NCBI GenBank assembly: GCA_951812645.1
Contig: CATOSM010000001.1
Span: forward strand, 1,405,560-1,469,559
DNA from: an uncultured Candidatus Nitrosopumilus sp.
GTDB taxonomy: Archaea; Thermoproteota; Nitrososphaeria; Nitrososphaerales; Nitrosopumilaceae
Direction of reading: 5' to 3'
Length of the DNA: 64,000 bases
Of this stretch, positions 43,398 through 52,280 are shown piece after piece. Each line of letters starts with the position of its first letter. The stretch's first letter is position 1. Both the position numbers and the translations under genes were made by a program. The notes beneath the pieces were generated by a model, which searched no databases, had not been told where the DNA came from, and was given only the letters and a program-made list of their open reading frames with translations.

Positions 43398-43886
43398 TTG
43401 TCCTCTGATAACTCCCACACCCGTGAAAAAAGCCCAGCTGAGTCACATGCTGAAGTAATCGTTAGAATGTTTCCTTCTGATGCAAACCCTGCAGGTAATG
43501 TCTTTGGCGGTGAAATCTTGAAGCATATAGATATGGTGGCAGGCATCGTGGCTCAACGCCATTCACAATCTAATGCAGTTACCGTATCTATGGATAGCGT
43601 TAATTTTCTTAAACCTGTTTTTGTGGGAAACGTTCTTTCACTGAATGCTCGAATTAATTATGTGCACAACTCTTCTATGGAAATTGAAGTGAAAGCAGAA
43701 GCTGAAGACATAGTGACAGGAATTCGAACTGTAACTGGTACTGCCTTTGTCACGTTCATTGCTCTTGACAAAAATGGAAAACCCACCCCCGTACCTAAAT
43801 TGGCCCTTAAAACAGACGATGATAGGACAAAATTTGAGGAAGGTAAGAGTCGTATGGATAATAGATTAAGGAATCGTCAAAAATAG
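43398..43886 (+). CDS. Acyl-CoA thioesterase (hotdog fold)
   Basis: 162 residues from TTG. HVIVRMFPSD-like AEVIVRMFPSDANPAGNVFGGEILKHIDMVAGIVAQRHS contains the catalytic N/D region of YciA/BFIT-type thioesterases, followed by SMDSVNFLKPVFVGNVLSLNARI. Cleaves acyl-CoA to acid and CoA. Lies 50 bp after ubiD and before the phasin-like gene, a location consistent with acyl or polyhydroxyalkanoate metabolism, though not proof. Confidence 0.85.
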   Translation: MSSDNSHTREKSPAESHAEVIVRMFPSDANPAGNVFGGEILKHIDMVAGIVAQRHSQSNAVTVSMDSVNFLKPVFVGNVLSLNARINYVHNSSMEIEVKAEAEDIVTGIRTVTGTAFVTFIALDKNGKPTPVPKLALKTDDDRTKFEEGKSRMDNRLRNRQK

Positions 43887-43935
43887 TTTGGATTCCTATA
43901 GATCCATTTAAGAGCAATGAAACTTATCTTTAGTT

Positions 43936-44349
43936 ATGTCTGAACAACCAAAAAACAATGAATGGGATTCATTATGGGGGGAATATACCAAATCCCTTGA
44001 AAATTGGAAATCTCTTTTTGAGCAAATCCAAAATGCAAGTAAAGATATGCAATCAAAGTTCAATACTGTCTGGGATAAAGCAACTGTAGAATCAAGTGCT
44101 GAAACTATGAAACTGTTTGGAGAAAATTGGCAAAAGGCTCTAAACGACGTTGGTATGAATTCTTTTAAAGAATTCAATGAAAATTGGCAAAAGGCTGTTA
44201 ATGATACCAATGCGGCAACATTCAAACAATTTGCTGAAAATTGGCAAAAATCCCTCAGCTCCTCTGGACTAGAACAAATGAATGCCTATGGTGAAATGAT
44301 GAAAAAATTTGCTGAAACTTGGACTTCAATGTGGCCAAAATCTCAATAA
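43936..44349 (+). CDS. Phasin-like protein with FxENWQKxL repeats
   Basis: 137 residues, all helical, Trp-rich. Three near-repeats read LFGENWQKALND, EFNENWQKAVND and QFAENWQKSLSS. The N-terminal WDSLWGEYTKSLENWKSLFEQIQ resembles helices of phasins and PhaE-type subunits that coat polyhydroxyalkanoate granules. Thaumarchaea carry PhaC/PhaE synthases, so a granule protein is reasonable. A related gene is at 46436-46906. Confidence 0.6.
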   Translation: MSEQPKNNEWDSLWGEYTKSLENWKSLFEQIQNASKDMQSKFNTVWDKATVESSAETMKLFGENWQKALNDVGMNSFKEFNENWQKAVNDTNAATFKQFAENWQKSLSSSGLEQMNAYGEMMKKFAETWTSMWPKSQ

Positions 44350-44352
44350 TCC

Positions 44353-45030
44353 CTATTTAGTCAATTCTTGAATTTTCTTCCTTGATTCCTCCACCAGTCG
44401 TATTATTAGTGGAATGTAAATTTCTGCGGCATAAACAATTTCAACATCTTTATGATTTCCAATATCCATGAATGTGGATGCAACAATCTGATTTCCTTCT
44501 ACTTTAGGCTCATTCCTTTCTTTTCTTTTATGATTAACAACCTCTAAAAACATTGGCGCTTGCCTTTTAATTTCAATATCCAATTCGGCCTTAGAACGTA
44601 ATTTTTCTTGTTTTAATTGAATTTTAATCTCACAACTAATATCATCTCTGTATCTTTCTCTTGCCCTAATCATGATTTTTAGATCTGGCATTTTTTTAAA
44701 TTTATTTTTAAAATTTGATATTTCATCTATAAAGTTTGGATATTGACTTCCATGTTCTTGAATATATTTTTCTTGAAACCATTTTGAAAATATTATCGCG
44801 TCTTTATCATCTTTTGATTTTGCTTTTTCTTCAAAACTTTTTTCAGTAATTTTAACCGTTAAAAATAACCCAAAATCCCTGTTGGCTTCTTCAAATATTC
44901 CGTTTATCGCTTTATCCCTCAAATTGACGTATCGTTCAAAAAAATAATTCACGTAAAACGGATCTGGTTCATGTTGTTTAATTTGTTTTAAGCAAATTTC
45001 ACATTCTTTTATTGTCTCTTCGATATCCAT
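44353..45030 (-). CDS. Hypothetical protein, 225 residues
   Basis: Mixed helical and strand content with many charged residues. Features seen: two cysteines in KECEICLKQ, a YVNYFFERYVNLRDKAINGIFEEANRDFG helix-rich start, a central MIRARERYRDDISCEIKI strand, and a C-terminal helix. No domain recognised. It pairs with 45035-45409 (4 bp gap), in the same orientation, suggesting co-translation. AT-rich like core genes, but not one I know. Confidence 0.6.
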   Translation of the reverse strand: MDIEETIKECEICLKQIKQHEPDPFYVNYFFERYVNLRDKAINGIFEEANRDFGLFLTVKITEKSFEEKAKSKDDKDAIIFSKWFQEKYIQEHGSQYPNFIDEISNFKNKFKKMPDLKIMIRARERYRDDISCEIKIQLKQEKLRSKAELDIEIKRQAPMFLEVVNHKRKERNEPKVEGNQIVASTFMDIGNHKDVEIVYAAEIYIPLIIRLVEESRKKIQELTK

Positions 45031-45034
45031 TGGC

Positions 45035-45409
45035 CTAATTAGATTCTAAACCGACATATCTTGACTGTGATTTTAAACTAGCTGCCAGCTCTTTGAAAAT
45101 TTCGTTTACACTGACATCCACTAAATTTATGGTTGCGTTCTCTTTCACAATTTGCTTTTCAAATTTATCCTTAATGGCAAATGATACTGATGACCAGTGA
45201 AGTATTCCTTTTAATTGTTCTTCAACTGTGGAATTGGTTGTAGGAAAATTTGCTGGGGAAAACACGATACCATTCGTCCATTGCATTGTTGGAATTCCGC
45301 CCCCTCCTGATCGTGTACTAAATGCTATTTGTCTAACCCAATCTTCGAACTTGTATTCAATTACCTCATGAATAATCAATTTTTTCCAAGGTTCGATAGA
45401 AATTTCCAT
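45035..45409 (-). CDS. Hypothetical protein, 124 residues
   Basis: No family recognised. A GGGGIPTMQW loop and an LHWSSVSFAIKDKF strand-helix pair are seen. The C-terminus of this protein and the middle of the 51324-52010 gene share an xSFAxxD/N-type pattern, too short to claim homology. Upstream partner of 44353-45030 in an operon of unknown function. Confidence 0.5.
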   Translation of the reverse strand: MEISIEPWKKLIIHEVIEYKFEDWVRQIAFSTRSGGGGIPTMQWTNGIVFSPANFPTTNSTVEEQLKGILHWSSVSFAIKDKFEKQIVKENATINLVDVSVNEIFKELAASLKSQSRYVGLESN

Positions 45410-45529
45410 TACTTTGAATTATCTCATACTGATTATAACCCTATTTTTTGTGCCTATTTCGTTGTATTTCCGTATCCATACCAGAAAAATCATTGCTTAA
45501 TTAGTAGAAACCAATCACTATCTTTTGCA

Positions 45530-46411
45530 ATGGAGAAATGGGCTGATTATTTAATCCCTGAAGTTAGTTGTGATTCTGAGCATTTAATTTCTGTTGTTAC
45601 CCGACATCAAGATACTGACGGAATACTTCTGGTAAGCCTGTAGACCGTTTAACGATTGCTTCTGATATAAAAAATGGATTACTCTGCATTACAATTTATA
45701 GCAAAAAAACTCTTGGAGTCCCGGCAACAAACTAAAAACATTTTCAATTGGAACCCCCTATCTTCGTATAGCTGGAAATAAAGCTGAACTATATTATTTG
45801 GGGGATTTGCCTGAATCCTCATTTGTTAAAACACTTGCTCCGGAACTAGAGTCACATCCAGTAACTGAAACAGAACCGCATTCTAGTCATAGGGGCTCAT
45901 TGCCAAAGGATTCTACAGAAGAACCTCCTCAGGGGTTAGATCCTGCACCAGAACCAGTAACTGAAACAGAGGGTGAAGCTACCCCTGAACAACTGTCACA
46001 TGCGGATGATCTGCAACCAAAAATAGATGATTCATAGCATGCCTTATCCACTCAAAAGTTATCTGAATCAGAATTAGAGGAAGAAGCTACTGGACAGCTG
46101 TCAAAAGTTCAAGAATTAGAAAAAGAAATTGAAAAATTAGAAGCGGCAGATGCTGAGCATGAAATTATTCAAACATTACGTAAGCAAAATAATAAACTTG
46201 ATGATGTTGAAAACAATCTTGACAATTTTGACAAACCTAAGGGCGCATCTCAAGAATCTTCTAATCAAACAGCATATTGTGTTAGATGCAAAACTAAGAG
46301 AATAATCAAAAATCCTGAAGAAACTATCATGAAAAATGGCAGACCTGCTATTAAAGGAATTTGTCCGACTTGTGAATGCAAAGTCTCTAGAATGGGAAAA
46401 ACGAAAAAATA
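45530..46411 (+). pseudogene. Decayed gene: small beta domain, linker, DUF5679-type zinc ribbon
   Basis: From ATG at 45530: EKWADYLIPEVSCDSEH...HQDTDGILL. A missing G near 45635 and another near 45720 shift the frame; restored, it continues GKPVDRLTIASDIKNGLL...YLRIAGNKAELYYLGDLPESS. An acidic Pro/Glu linker follows, then an in-frame TAG at 46035, a coiled segment (VQELEKEIEKLEAADAE), and CVRCKTKRII...NGRPAIKGICPTCECKV, a zinc ribbon like DUF5679. The first part resembles DUF3892. Three lesions, so probably dead. Confidence 0.6.
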
Positions 46412-46435
46412 AAACTTGTAATTTAACGTTCTAGC

Positions 46436-46906
46436 TTACAGCTGACCCGATTGCCATGCCTGATTAAATTTTTTTATTGCCTCTTGATATGCTATTATCG
46501 AGTCACCCCCGGATGTTTTTAGAAATTTTTCCCATTGAACGTTAAATTTTTTGATTGACTCGATATTGGTTTCTTTAAAGATATTTTCCATCATCTTTGT
46601 TTGCTGTTTAATGTATTCAGGCCCAATCTCTTCCCAGGTATTTTCCCAACTTGAACTGACTTTTTTTAGCATTTCTGCATCTGATTCCAAGGCCTTTTGA
46701 CAAGCATCATGATATGTCATCAGTGTTTCATTGGTAGCTCTTTGCCATTGTGCAAGAGACTCTTTCCATCCATTCAAGGCAGAGTTGTAGTCCTTCCATG
46801 CTTTTTCAAATTCTGGTTTTTTTGATGGGGTTTTAACTTGTTTCTTAGGTTTAGGGGTTGATTTTTTCACTGTTTTTTTAGATTTTGCTTTCTTTTTGTC
46901 TACCAT
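46436..46906 (-). CDS. Phasin-like helical protein, second copy
   Basis: 156 residues. A Lys/Pro-rich N-terminal tail of about 30 residues may bind nucleic acid or granules. The rest is one helical domain with Trp at regular spacing (AWKDYNSALNGWKESLAQWQ, FNVQWEKFLKTSGGDSIIAYQEAIKKFNQAW). The end closely resembles the end of 43936-44349 (ENWQKSLSSSGLEQMNAYGEMMKKFAETW). Likely a paralogous phasin; a histone-like PHA-DNA linker of PhaM type is possible. Confidence 0.55.
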   Translation of the reverse strand: MVDKKKAKSKKTVKKSTPKPKKQVKTPSKKPEFEKAWKDYNSALNGWKESLAQWQRATNETLMTYHDACQKALESDAEMLKKVSSSWENTWEEIGPEYIKQQTKMMENIFKETNIESIKKFNVQWEKFLKTSGGDSIIAYQEAIKKFNQAWQSGQL

Positions 46907-46965
46907 ATTCTAGTTTGAAAATAGTAGGTGTTAAATCTTTCAAGAGTTTTATTCTTTAAATGATA

Positions 46966-47121
46966 TCAAAAATTTGACGCTTTAGAAAATTTTGGCTTGT
47001 GTTTTTCATCCTTGTTTTTAAATAATTTATGGTGTTCTTGACACAGATTCCGTGTTTCTTTAAAACTAATCTGTACTATCCGTATTGCTTTTTCTTTGCA
47101 TTCTGAAATACTGCATTGCAT
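46966..47121 (-). CDS. Small Cys/His protein
   Basis: 51 residues: MQCSISECKEKAIRIV, then ETRNLCQEHHKLFKNKDEKH. The C-x5-C and C-x2-H pairs could hold one zinc ion. Basic C-terminus. Short and unrecognised; supported by a clean frame and by metal-ligand spacing only. Confidence 0.45.
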   Translation of the reverse strand: MQCSISECKEKAIRIVQISFKETRNLCQEHHKLFKNKDEKHKPKFSKASNF

Positions 47122-47187
47122 TACAAAAAATATCTGTTATTTGTTAATAAAACTTTGAAATTATGTCATTACCACTGCTAACTTTTT

Positions 47188-47421
47188 ATGATTGAATTAT
47201 GGAAAAAAATTATGAATGATGAGGAAAAGGGAAAACGATTCTTAAAATTAATAGACGATCAAAATAATATTCAATGGAAAATTGTTGCAAATTTAACATC
47301 ATTGATCTCTTCTGACTGGAATTCTGAAGAATCAAAAACTAAACTCAAAAGTTTGGTAGAAAGCCATACTGAAATTACTAAAGAAATGAATAGCCTGGAT
47401 GAGAAAGAGAGTATCTTATAA
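47188..47421 (+). CDS. Hypothetical helical protein, 77 residues
   Basis: Helical throughout (IELWKKIMNDEEKGKRFLKLID...LVESHTEITKEMNSLDEKES). TATA-like AT-rich run upstream. Convergent with and overlapping by 6 bp the heme O synthase gene. Function unknown. Confidence 0.55.
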   Translation: MIELWKKIMNDEEKGKRFLKLIDDQNNIQWKIVANLTSLISSDWNSEESKTKLKSLVESHTEITKEMNSLDEKESIL

Positions 47422-48345
47422 TGCAGAGTCTACCATTAGTGCAATAAACAATACTGCCAAATATGGACTAGAAAATTTAAACAAAGTCCATGCTGCTTTT
47501 TCCATCGGTTTGATTATTACCCACATTGATAATCCGACCATTAATCCACCTGACGCGATTGCCGTCCATAGATACGTTGCTCCTACCATTTCTTCACCGC
47601 TTTCAGTCAAAATGAAAAATGGCGCAACAGAAAATAATACCATTACTACTGTTGATAACGCTATAGCTCTTGCAGATGTTTTTTCTGATTGGACTGCAGT
47701 TAACATTGGAACATTGACCTTGTTATAATCTTCTTTGAAATGTAAAGTTAATGCCCAAATATGCATAGGAATCCAAATAAACACCAAGCCTGCCATGGCA
47801 AGACCCATTGTCCACAAGTCCGACATACTTATTGCCACCCACCCAATCATCGGCGGTGATCCTCCACACAATCCACCTAGAATTATGTTGGTTCTTGAAT
47901 TTCGTTTTAGAGCATATGAGTAAATCAGAATATTGTTTACCAATCCGAACGCAATGAATGCAGTTGCCCATAGCCCCTGCTCTAATGTTGTAGTAAATGA
48001 AATTCCAAATGCCAAAACTAGTGACGTTCCTGCCAATGCCAATCCAAAGTTTCTTGCTTTTACTGCCGGATGGATTCTTTTTGATGGTAATGGCCTATCT
48101 TTTGTTCTTTCCATAACTGCATCAATATCTCTGTCATGATAATTTGTCAAAGTATTTGCAGCCGCTGATCCGGCTGCCACTGAAAATAGCATCAAAAGCC
48201 ACGTTGCTGGGGAGATTTCTATCCCGTAAATATTAGAAGCTGTTAACGCTGCACCAAATGCTGTAAAGACTAGTAAATACCAAATTTTTGGCTTTGTTAA
48301 TTCATAATATACTGCCATTCTGGATTCTGTTTTCTGTTTTTGCAA
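47416..48345 (-). CDS. ctaB: Protoheme IX farnesyltransferase (heme O synthase)
   Basis: 309 residues, about nine hydrophobic segments, UbiA fold. Motifs: YYELTKPKIWYLLVFTAF, NYHDRDIDAVMERTKDRPLPSKRI with the DxxxD prenyl-diphosphate site, and NNILIYSYALKR...GGSPPMIGW. Adds farnesyl to heme for terminal oxidases. ATG of MAVYYE (residue 10) may be the true start. Located 2 bp after an Lrp-type regulator gene in the same direction. Confidence 0.92.
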   Translation of the reverse strand: MQKQKTESRMAVYYELTKPKIWYLLVFTAFGAALTASNIYGIEISPATWLLMLFSVAAGSAAANTLTNYHDRDIDAVMERTKDRPLPSKRIHPAVKARNFGLALAGTSLVLAFGISFTTTLEQGLWATAFIAFGLVNNILIYSYALKRNSRTNIILGGLCGGSPPMIGWVAISMSDLWTMGLAMAGLVFIWIPMHIWALTLHFKEDYNKVNVPMLTAVQSEKTSARAIALSTVVMVLFSVAPFFILTESGEEMVGATYLWTAIASGGLMVGLSMWVIIKPMEKAAWTLFKFSSPYLAVLFIALMVDSAL

Positions 48346-48347
48346 TA

Positions 48348-48815
48348 TCAGTCACTATCCTTTGATGGCATATATGGCATTGCTTTCATTCTTGATTTCA
48401 TCTCAATAAACGACTCGGAAGATTGAATGCCTTCAATTCTACCAATCCGTTCAGAGACCATTTTATGCATCTGATCCAACGATTTTGAATACATGGTAAC
48501 TAGAATATCAAATCTACCTGTAACCTCGGCAACCTCTCTTACTCCATCAATTTTGAACAATTCTTCAATAATATGATCTCGTTTTTTTGTATCCATGTTA
48601 ATTCCAGTCAGTGCTTTGACACTGTATCCTAACTCTTCGTCATTTACTACAATTGTAAAACGTTCAATCAATTTTCTTTTGACCAGTCTTTTGATTCTAG
48701 AATACACAACAGAGGAATTAACATTGATTTTTTTTGATAAGCGGGGAACTGAGATTGAGGCATCATTAGATAATTCTGATAAAATTTGTAAATCTAAATC
48801 ATCTACTTTTGCCGT
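48348..48815 (-). CDS. Lrp/AsnC-type transcriptional regulator, probable ACG start
   Basis: 155 residues if read from ACG at 48815. The N-terminal HTH (DDLDLQILSELSNDASISVPRLSKKINVNSSVVYSRIKRL) lies upstream of the first GTG at 48707, so an earlier start is needed. ACG follows a TAG, and GGTG six bases before it could be the ribosome-binding site. The RAM domain (KALTGINMD...GRFDILVTMY) follows. Possibly the ATG was mutated. It may regulate ctaB downstream or amino-acid genes. Confidence 0.75.
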   Translation of the reverse strand, partial: TAKVDDLDLQILSELSNDASISVPRLSKKINVNSSVVYSRIKRLVKRKLIERFTIVVNDEELGYSVKALTGINMDTKKRDHIIEELFKIDGVREVAEVTGRFDILVTMYSKSLDQMHKMVSERIGRIEGIQSSESFIEMKSRMKAMPYMPSKDSD

Positions 48816-48886
48816 CTAAAACACCCGAGTCGATCTAGATTTCAGGATCTTATAAAGTTATTATTGTAAAAATTGCAAAAAATTAT

Positions 48887-49963
48887 CTAAATCTTGTCTT
48901 TTTTGTATAACATTTCTGCTAGCAAAACTGCACCTTTTGCAGAACCCATTTTTTTATTATGAGAGAACAGCATGTACTTTAATCCATTATCAAATAATTC
49001 TTCTTTCTCAACTCTTCCTATCGTGGTAGTCATTCCACCGCCAACAGTCCGTTCCATTCTCGGTTGAGGTCTAGTTGGATCTTCGTGAAAAGCATAGTAA
49101 TTATCAGGGGCTGATGGTAATCCTAAGACTGAAATATCTTTGTTGCATTGATTGTAGGTTTCCTTTGCCTTGGAAGGATCAATTTCTTCTGACGTCTCGA
49201 CAAAAACTGATTCTGTATGGCCATCTATTACTGGAACCCTAGTACATGTACAACTAATTCTAATATCCGCATCTTCAATTTTTCCATCTATCAATTTGCC
49301 CAAGATTTTTCTGGTTTCCAATCTAACCTTGCCTTCTTCTTTTGGAATGTAGGGGAGAATGTTATCTGTGATTCCCATTGCAGATACTCCTGATTTACCC
49401 CCGCCAGAAATTGCTTGCATTGAAGTCATCATGACTTTTTTTGCTCCGTATTTTTCAAGTAATGGCTTTAGTGTAATTGCCAAGCCCGTAGTTGTACAAT
49501 TTGGCAGTGGTGCTACAAATCCTTTCCAATTTCGGTTTTTCCTTTGTGTTTCAAGCAATTCAGTTTGTTCATCATTTATTCCTGGAATAAGAATTGGAAC
49601 ATCGTCCTCATATCTATATGCGGAACTTGTTGAAACTACTGGTAATTCTGCAGCCATTTTAGTTTCTATATCTCTAGCAGCCTGAGATTCTACTGCTGAA
49701 AATACTAAATCTAATTGTGATGTATCAAGATCATCAATTTTCTTAACAGTCATTGATTTGATGTATTCTGGGATTTCGCCACCAACATCCCACATGATAA
49801 TTCCACCCTCATTTCTAATAGCATCAAGATAATTTTTACCTGCAGAGCGTTCAGATGCTGCAATTTGAGTTACCTCAAACCATGGATGGTTATCTAAAGA
49901 CTGAACAAATTCTTGTCCTACCGAACCTGTAACTCCTATAATTGCAACCCTTTTTCTCCCCAT
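48887..49963 (-). CDS. asd: Aspartate-semialdehyde dehydrogenase-like reductase
   Basis: 358 residues. NADP-binding GVTGSVGQEF at the start; nucleophilic Cys in LPNCTTTGLA; SMQAISGGGKSG; and the substrate Arg region SCTCTRVPVIDGHTESVFVE. Normally reduces aspartyl phosphate for Lys/Thr/Met synthesis. In Sulfolobales a paralogue is malonyl-CoA/succinyl-CoA reductase of the 3-hydroxypropionate cycle, so that is an alternative here. Confidence 0.9.
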   Translation of the reverse strand: MGRKRVAIIGVTGSVGQEFVQSLDNHPWFEVTQIAASERSAGKNYLDAIRNEGGIIMWDVGGEIPEYIKSMTVKKIDDLDTSQLDLVFSAVESQAARDIETKMAAELPVVSTSSAYRYEDDVPILIPGINDEQTELLETQRKNRNWKGFVAPLPNCTTTGLAITLKPLLEKYGAKKVMMTSMQAISGGGKSGVSAMGITDNILPYIPKEEGKVRLETRKILGKLIDGKIEDADIRISCTCTRVPVIDGHTESVFVETSEEIDPSKAKETYNQCNKDISVLGLPSAPDNYYAFHEDPTRPQPRMERTVGGGMTTTIGRVEKEELFDNGLKYMLFSHNKKMGSAKGAVLLAEMLYKKDKI

Positions 49964-50048
49964 ATCTTGATCAATGATCGGCTTTAATTAATAATCGTTA
50001 GTATTTGCACTTTCATTCATTATTTGTTGTCAGCTCGGGTTTAATGAT

Positions 50049-50249
50049 TTATGCGATAATTATTGATTCTAATTTGGATTTGAGTTCAGGATATAATTTC
50101 ATTGCAGACTGTATCTTTTTTGCAGCCTGATCCCTAGTTTTTCCATATGCCCTAACAGGCTTCATAGATGGACAGTATGCAACATATCCATCATCATCTA
50201 ACGATTGAACTCGTAGGATATGTAGATTGGTTTTATCTATTGTCAGCAT
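50049..50249 (-). CDS. HicB-like small protein
   Basis: 66 residues. DDDGYVAYCPSMKPVRAYGKTRDQAAKKIQSAMKLY is the HicB/UPF0150 half-RNase H pattern (strand, GYVAxCP, helix). HicB antitoxins normally neighbour a HicA toxin, which is absent, so an orphan or a different regulator. ATG at 50249. Confidence 0.6.
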   Translation of the reverse strand: MLTIDKTNLHILRVQSLDDDGYVAYCPSMKPVRAYGKTRDQAAKKIQSAMKLYPELKSKLESIIIA

Positions 50250-50309
50250 CTAAAATATTCTGCGTACCGAATGATGGGTTTACAATATCCAAACTCAATT
50301 TTAATTCGT

Positions 50310-50374
50310 GGGCTGGTGGCTTGAGTCCTCGACTGTCAATTTGAGGGCCTGGGTTTGATTCCAAGCCAGTCGAC
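50310..50374 (+). other. tRNA-like remnant next to an IS
   Basis: 65 bp with GGTTTGATTCC-like T arm (50350-50361). TCGACTG (50329-50335) and CAGTCGA (50367-50373) pair like a 7-bp acceptor stem. The loop CTGTCAA would read GTC (Asp). Too short for a whole tRNA; the D arm is missing. It ends 8 bp before the IS at 50382. A decayed tRNA or a tRNA-derived attachment site is possible. Confidence 0.3.
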
Positions 50375-50381
50375 AATCATT

Positions 50382-51248
50382 CAACTCATCTTAAAACTAA
50401 CCCCTTGGACGATATTTGATGATCATTTGGATCCATGAGCTGTTAGTTTCCAAGCTGTACATGAAATTCACCGAGATGACAGACAAACAATAGGACATGA
50501 TAGAGCCGTTGCTGCCAAAACCTGCCGCCACAGGACGCCCAAGAAACAATGACCGAACGGTTTTAAATGGAATCATCTGCGTGCCGGTTTCCGGATGCGG
50601 ATGGAGTGAGATGTCAAAAACATGCGGTGATGGTTCAGCTGCCAATCCAAGGCTAAGAGGATGGCAGGAGTTTGGCATATGGAAAAAGATTTTGGGACGT
50701 GCAGTCAAATCCGCACACAAATCGGGCAGGATTGACCTGGAAAAAATATCGATTGATTCATCATCGATTCCCTCTAAAAAAGGGGAGACGTGATCGGATT
50801 TGACGGGTTCAAGAGAGTCACGGGCACGAAATTACATGTTGCAGTAGACGGTACCGGCTTGCCAGTATCAACTGTAATAAGCCCTGCAAATGAGCATGAC
50901 AGTATGAAATTCGTAGATGTGATAGAATCAATTTCAGATTTTGCAGATGATTCCATGATGGAATAGTTTCAGCTTGTGCAGACAGGGGATATGATTCGAA
51001 ATCAATCCGTAGTTATGTAAGATCAAGAAACGTCATTCCGTGCATTCCTTTTAGAAAAAACAGCAGGACGACAGATGATGATGCAGGCAAGGACAGTTAC
51101 AACAGGACAGGATTCGTAGTGGAGAGGTTCTTTGCCTGGCTGAAAAACGGATTTCACAGAACAAGACATGAAAGAAACGCGGGAAATTATCTCGGGCTGG
51201 TTAGCATTGCGTCATTTTTGATGTATTGCAGGGTTTTAAGATGAGTTG
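50382..51248 (+). mobile_element. IS5-type element, first subgroup, inactivated
   Basis: 867 bp on the plus strand with ends CAACTCATCTTAAAAC and, inverted, CAACTCATCTTAAAACC. orfA has an in-frame TAG (50492-50494, where the copy at 37.5 kb has TGG). orfB is shifted by a 4-bp deletion just after TCCATGATGGAA near 50964. A short deletion removes residues before the last YLGLVS. The DDE motifs otherwise remain. Copy of 36767-37643. Confidence 0.8.
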
Positions 51249-51323
51249 ATGGTAAAAAACAATGTTTTTTTGTAACTGATTCATTGATAATCTTTTGTGA
51301 TCAGTATATTGTAACACCAGCAT

Positions 51324-52010
51324 CTAAAATTTTAATTTTTTATTTTTATCACGGAATTTCTTAAATTTTTCTCTCAACAAATCCCTGAATGTATCTAAAT
51401 CAAAAGAAATGGTTCCATGAACTGCTGTTTCTCTATCTTCAATATTTGCAAATACCTGTAAAATGAACAAATCAGGTATTGTTAATCCTACCTTGGAATG
51501 TGCCATGTTGTATAATCTTAATGATGTAGTAACGGCTTCCACTCTGCCGTTTGTAGGAGGATCTACCTCGATTAATCATTGTATTTGAAGTAAAAAATCA
51601 GGGTCTTGTATCTCTAAAAGTGTTTTTTGGAATTCCAATAAAAATTTCCGTGCATTTTCTTTCTTCAAAGCCATTCTATCTGCGTTTTCTAATTTTTTCC
51701 TAAGTTCTTCTGCCACCAATGAATTTATTTCGTTTTGAGGTAAAGCGAAATTTAGGGTAAACGTAATATTCCTTACTGCAAAGGATGTAAAATTTGAATA
51801 CCACATATTTGCATAATCTAGCACCAATTCATAATGTGAAACTAATTTTCCATTTTTTATAGAATTCACTTTACTGATTTGCATGTGAACTAACTTATCG
51901 ATGAATTTTGGTGGAAATCTAGTTCTGAATATTATTATCACCAAGCTTGATTTTGCCTCTGCAAAAATCCTGGGGAAATCTATGGTTAGCTTGTTCTCAT
52001 CCCATATGTA
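51324..52010 (-). pseudogene. Unknown gene with in-frame TGA
   Basis: One frame runs from 52010 to 51324, interrupted only by TGA at 51576-51578. The upper part (WDENKLTIDFPRIFAEAKSSLVII...) has no ATG, and GTG at 51944 or TTG near 51947 are the nearest starts. The lower part (LIEVDPPTNGRVEAVTTSL...) continues directly after the TGA. About 228 residues in all. Family unknown. A stop mutation or a recoded codon; the former is likelier. Confidence 0.45.
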
Positions 52011-52046
52011 TCAAATTTTCATTATTCATGTCCGTACCTGTTGCTT

Positions 52047-52274
52047 CTAATGCTTCAAAAGTAATTTTTTTAATGTTTTTGATTTGAGAAAATTTTTAAA
52101 ATTTATGAATCTGGACTTTGGATCACCTATATTCAAATCAATTCTATATTCTACTTCGTTACTATCTTGATAGATTACAAGCCCTTCATGTGAAACTATT
52201 TTTTCAGATTTGAGTTTTTCAACAATGTTTGCAGTGTTGCCTAAAAAACTACTTACGAGTGCTACATCTAACAT
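52047..52274 (-). CDS. Hypothetical protein, 75 residues
   Basis: ATG start. Alternating strands and helices (MLDVALVSSFLGNTANIVEKLKSEKIVSHEGLVIY). No domain known. Lies 6 bp after the next gene's stop in the same direction, so an operon with it. Confidence 0.45.
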   Translation of the reverse strand: MLDVALVSSFLGNTANIVEKLKSEKIVSHEGLVIYQDSNEVEYRIDLNIGDPKSRFINFKNFLKSKTLKKLLLKH

Positions 52275-52280
52275 TTTATT

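Noticed and set aside
50049-50249. HicAB toxin-antitoxin system
   Set aside because: Only the HicB-like half is present; no HicA-type gene lies on either side.
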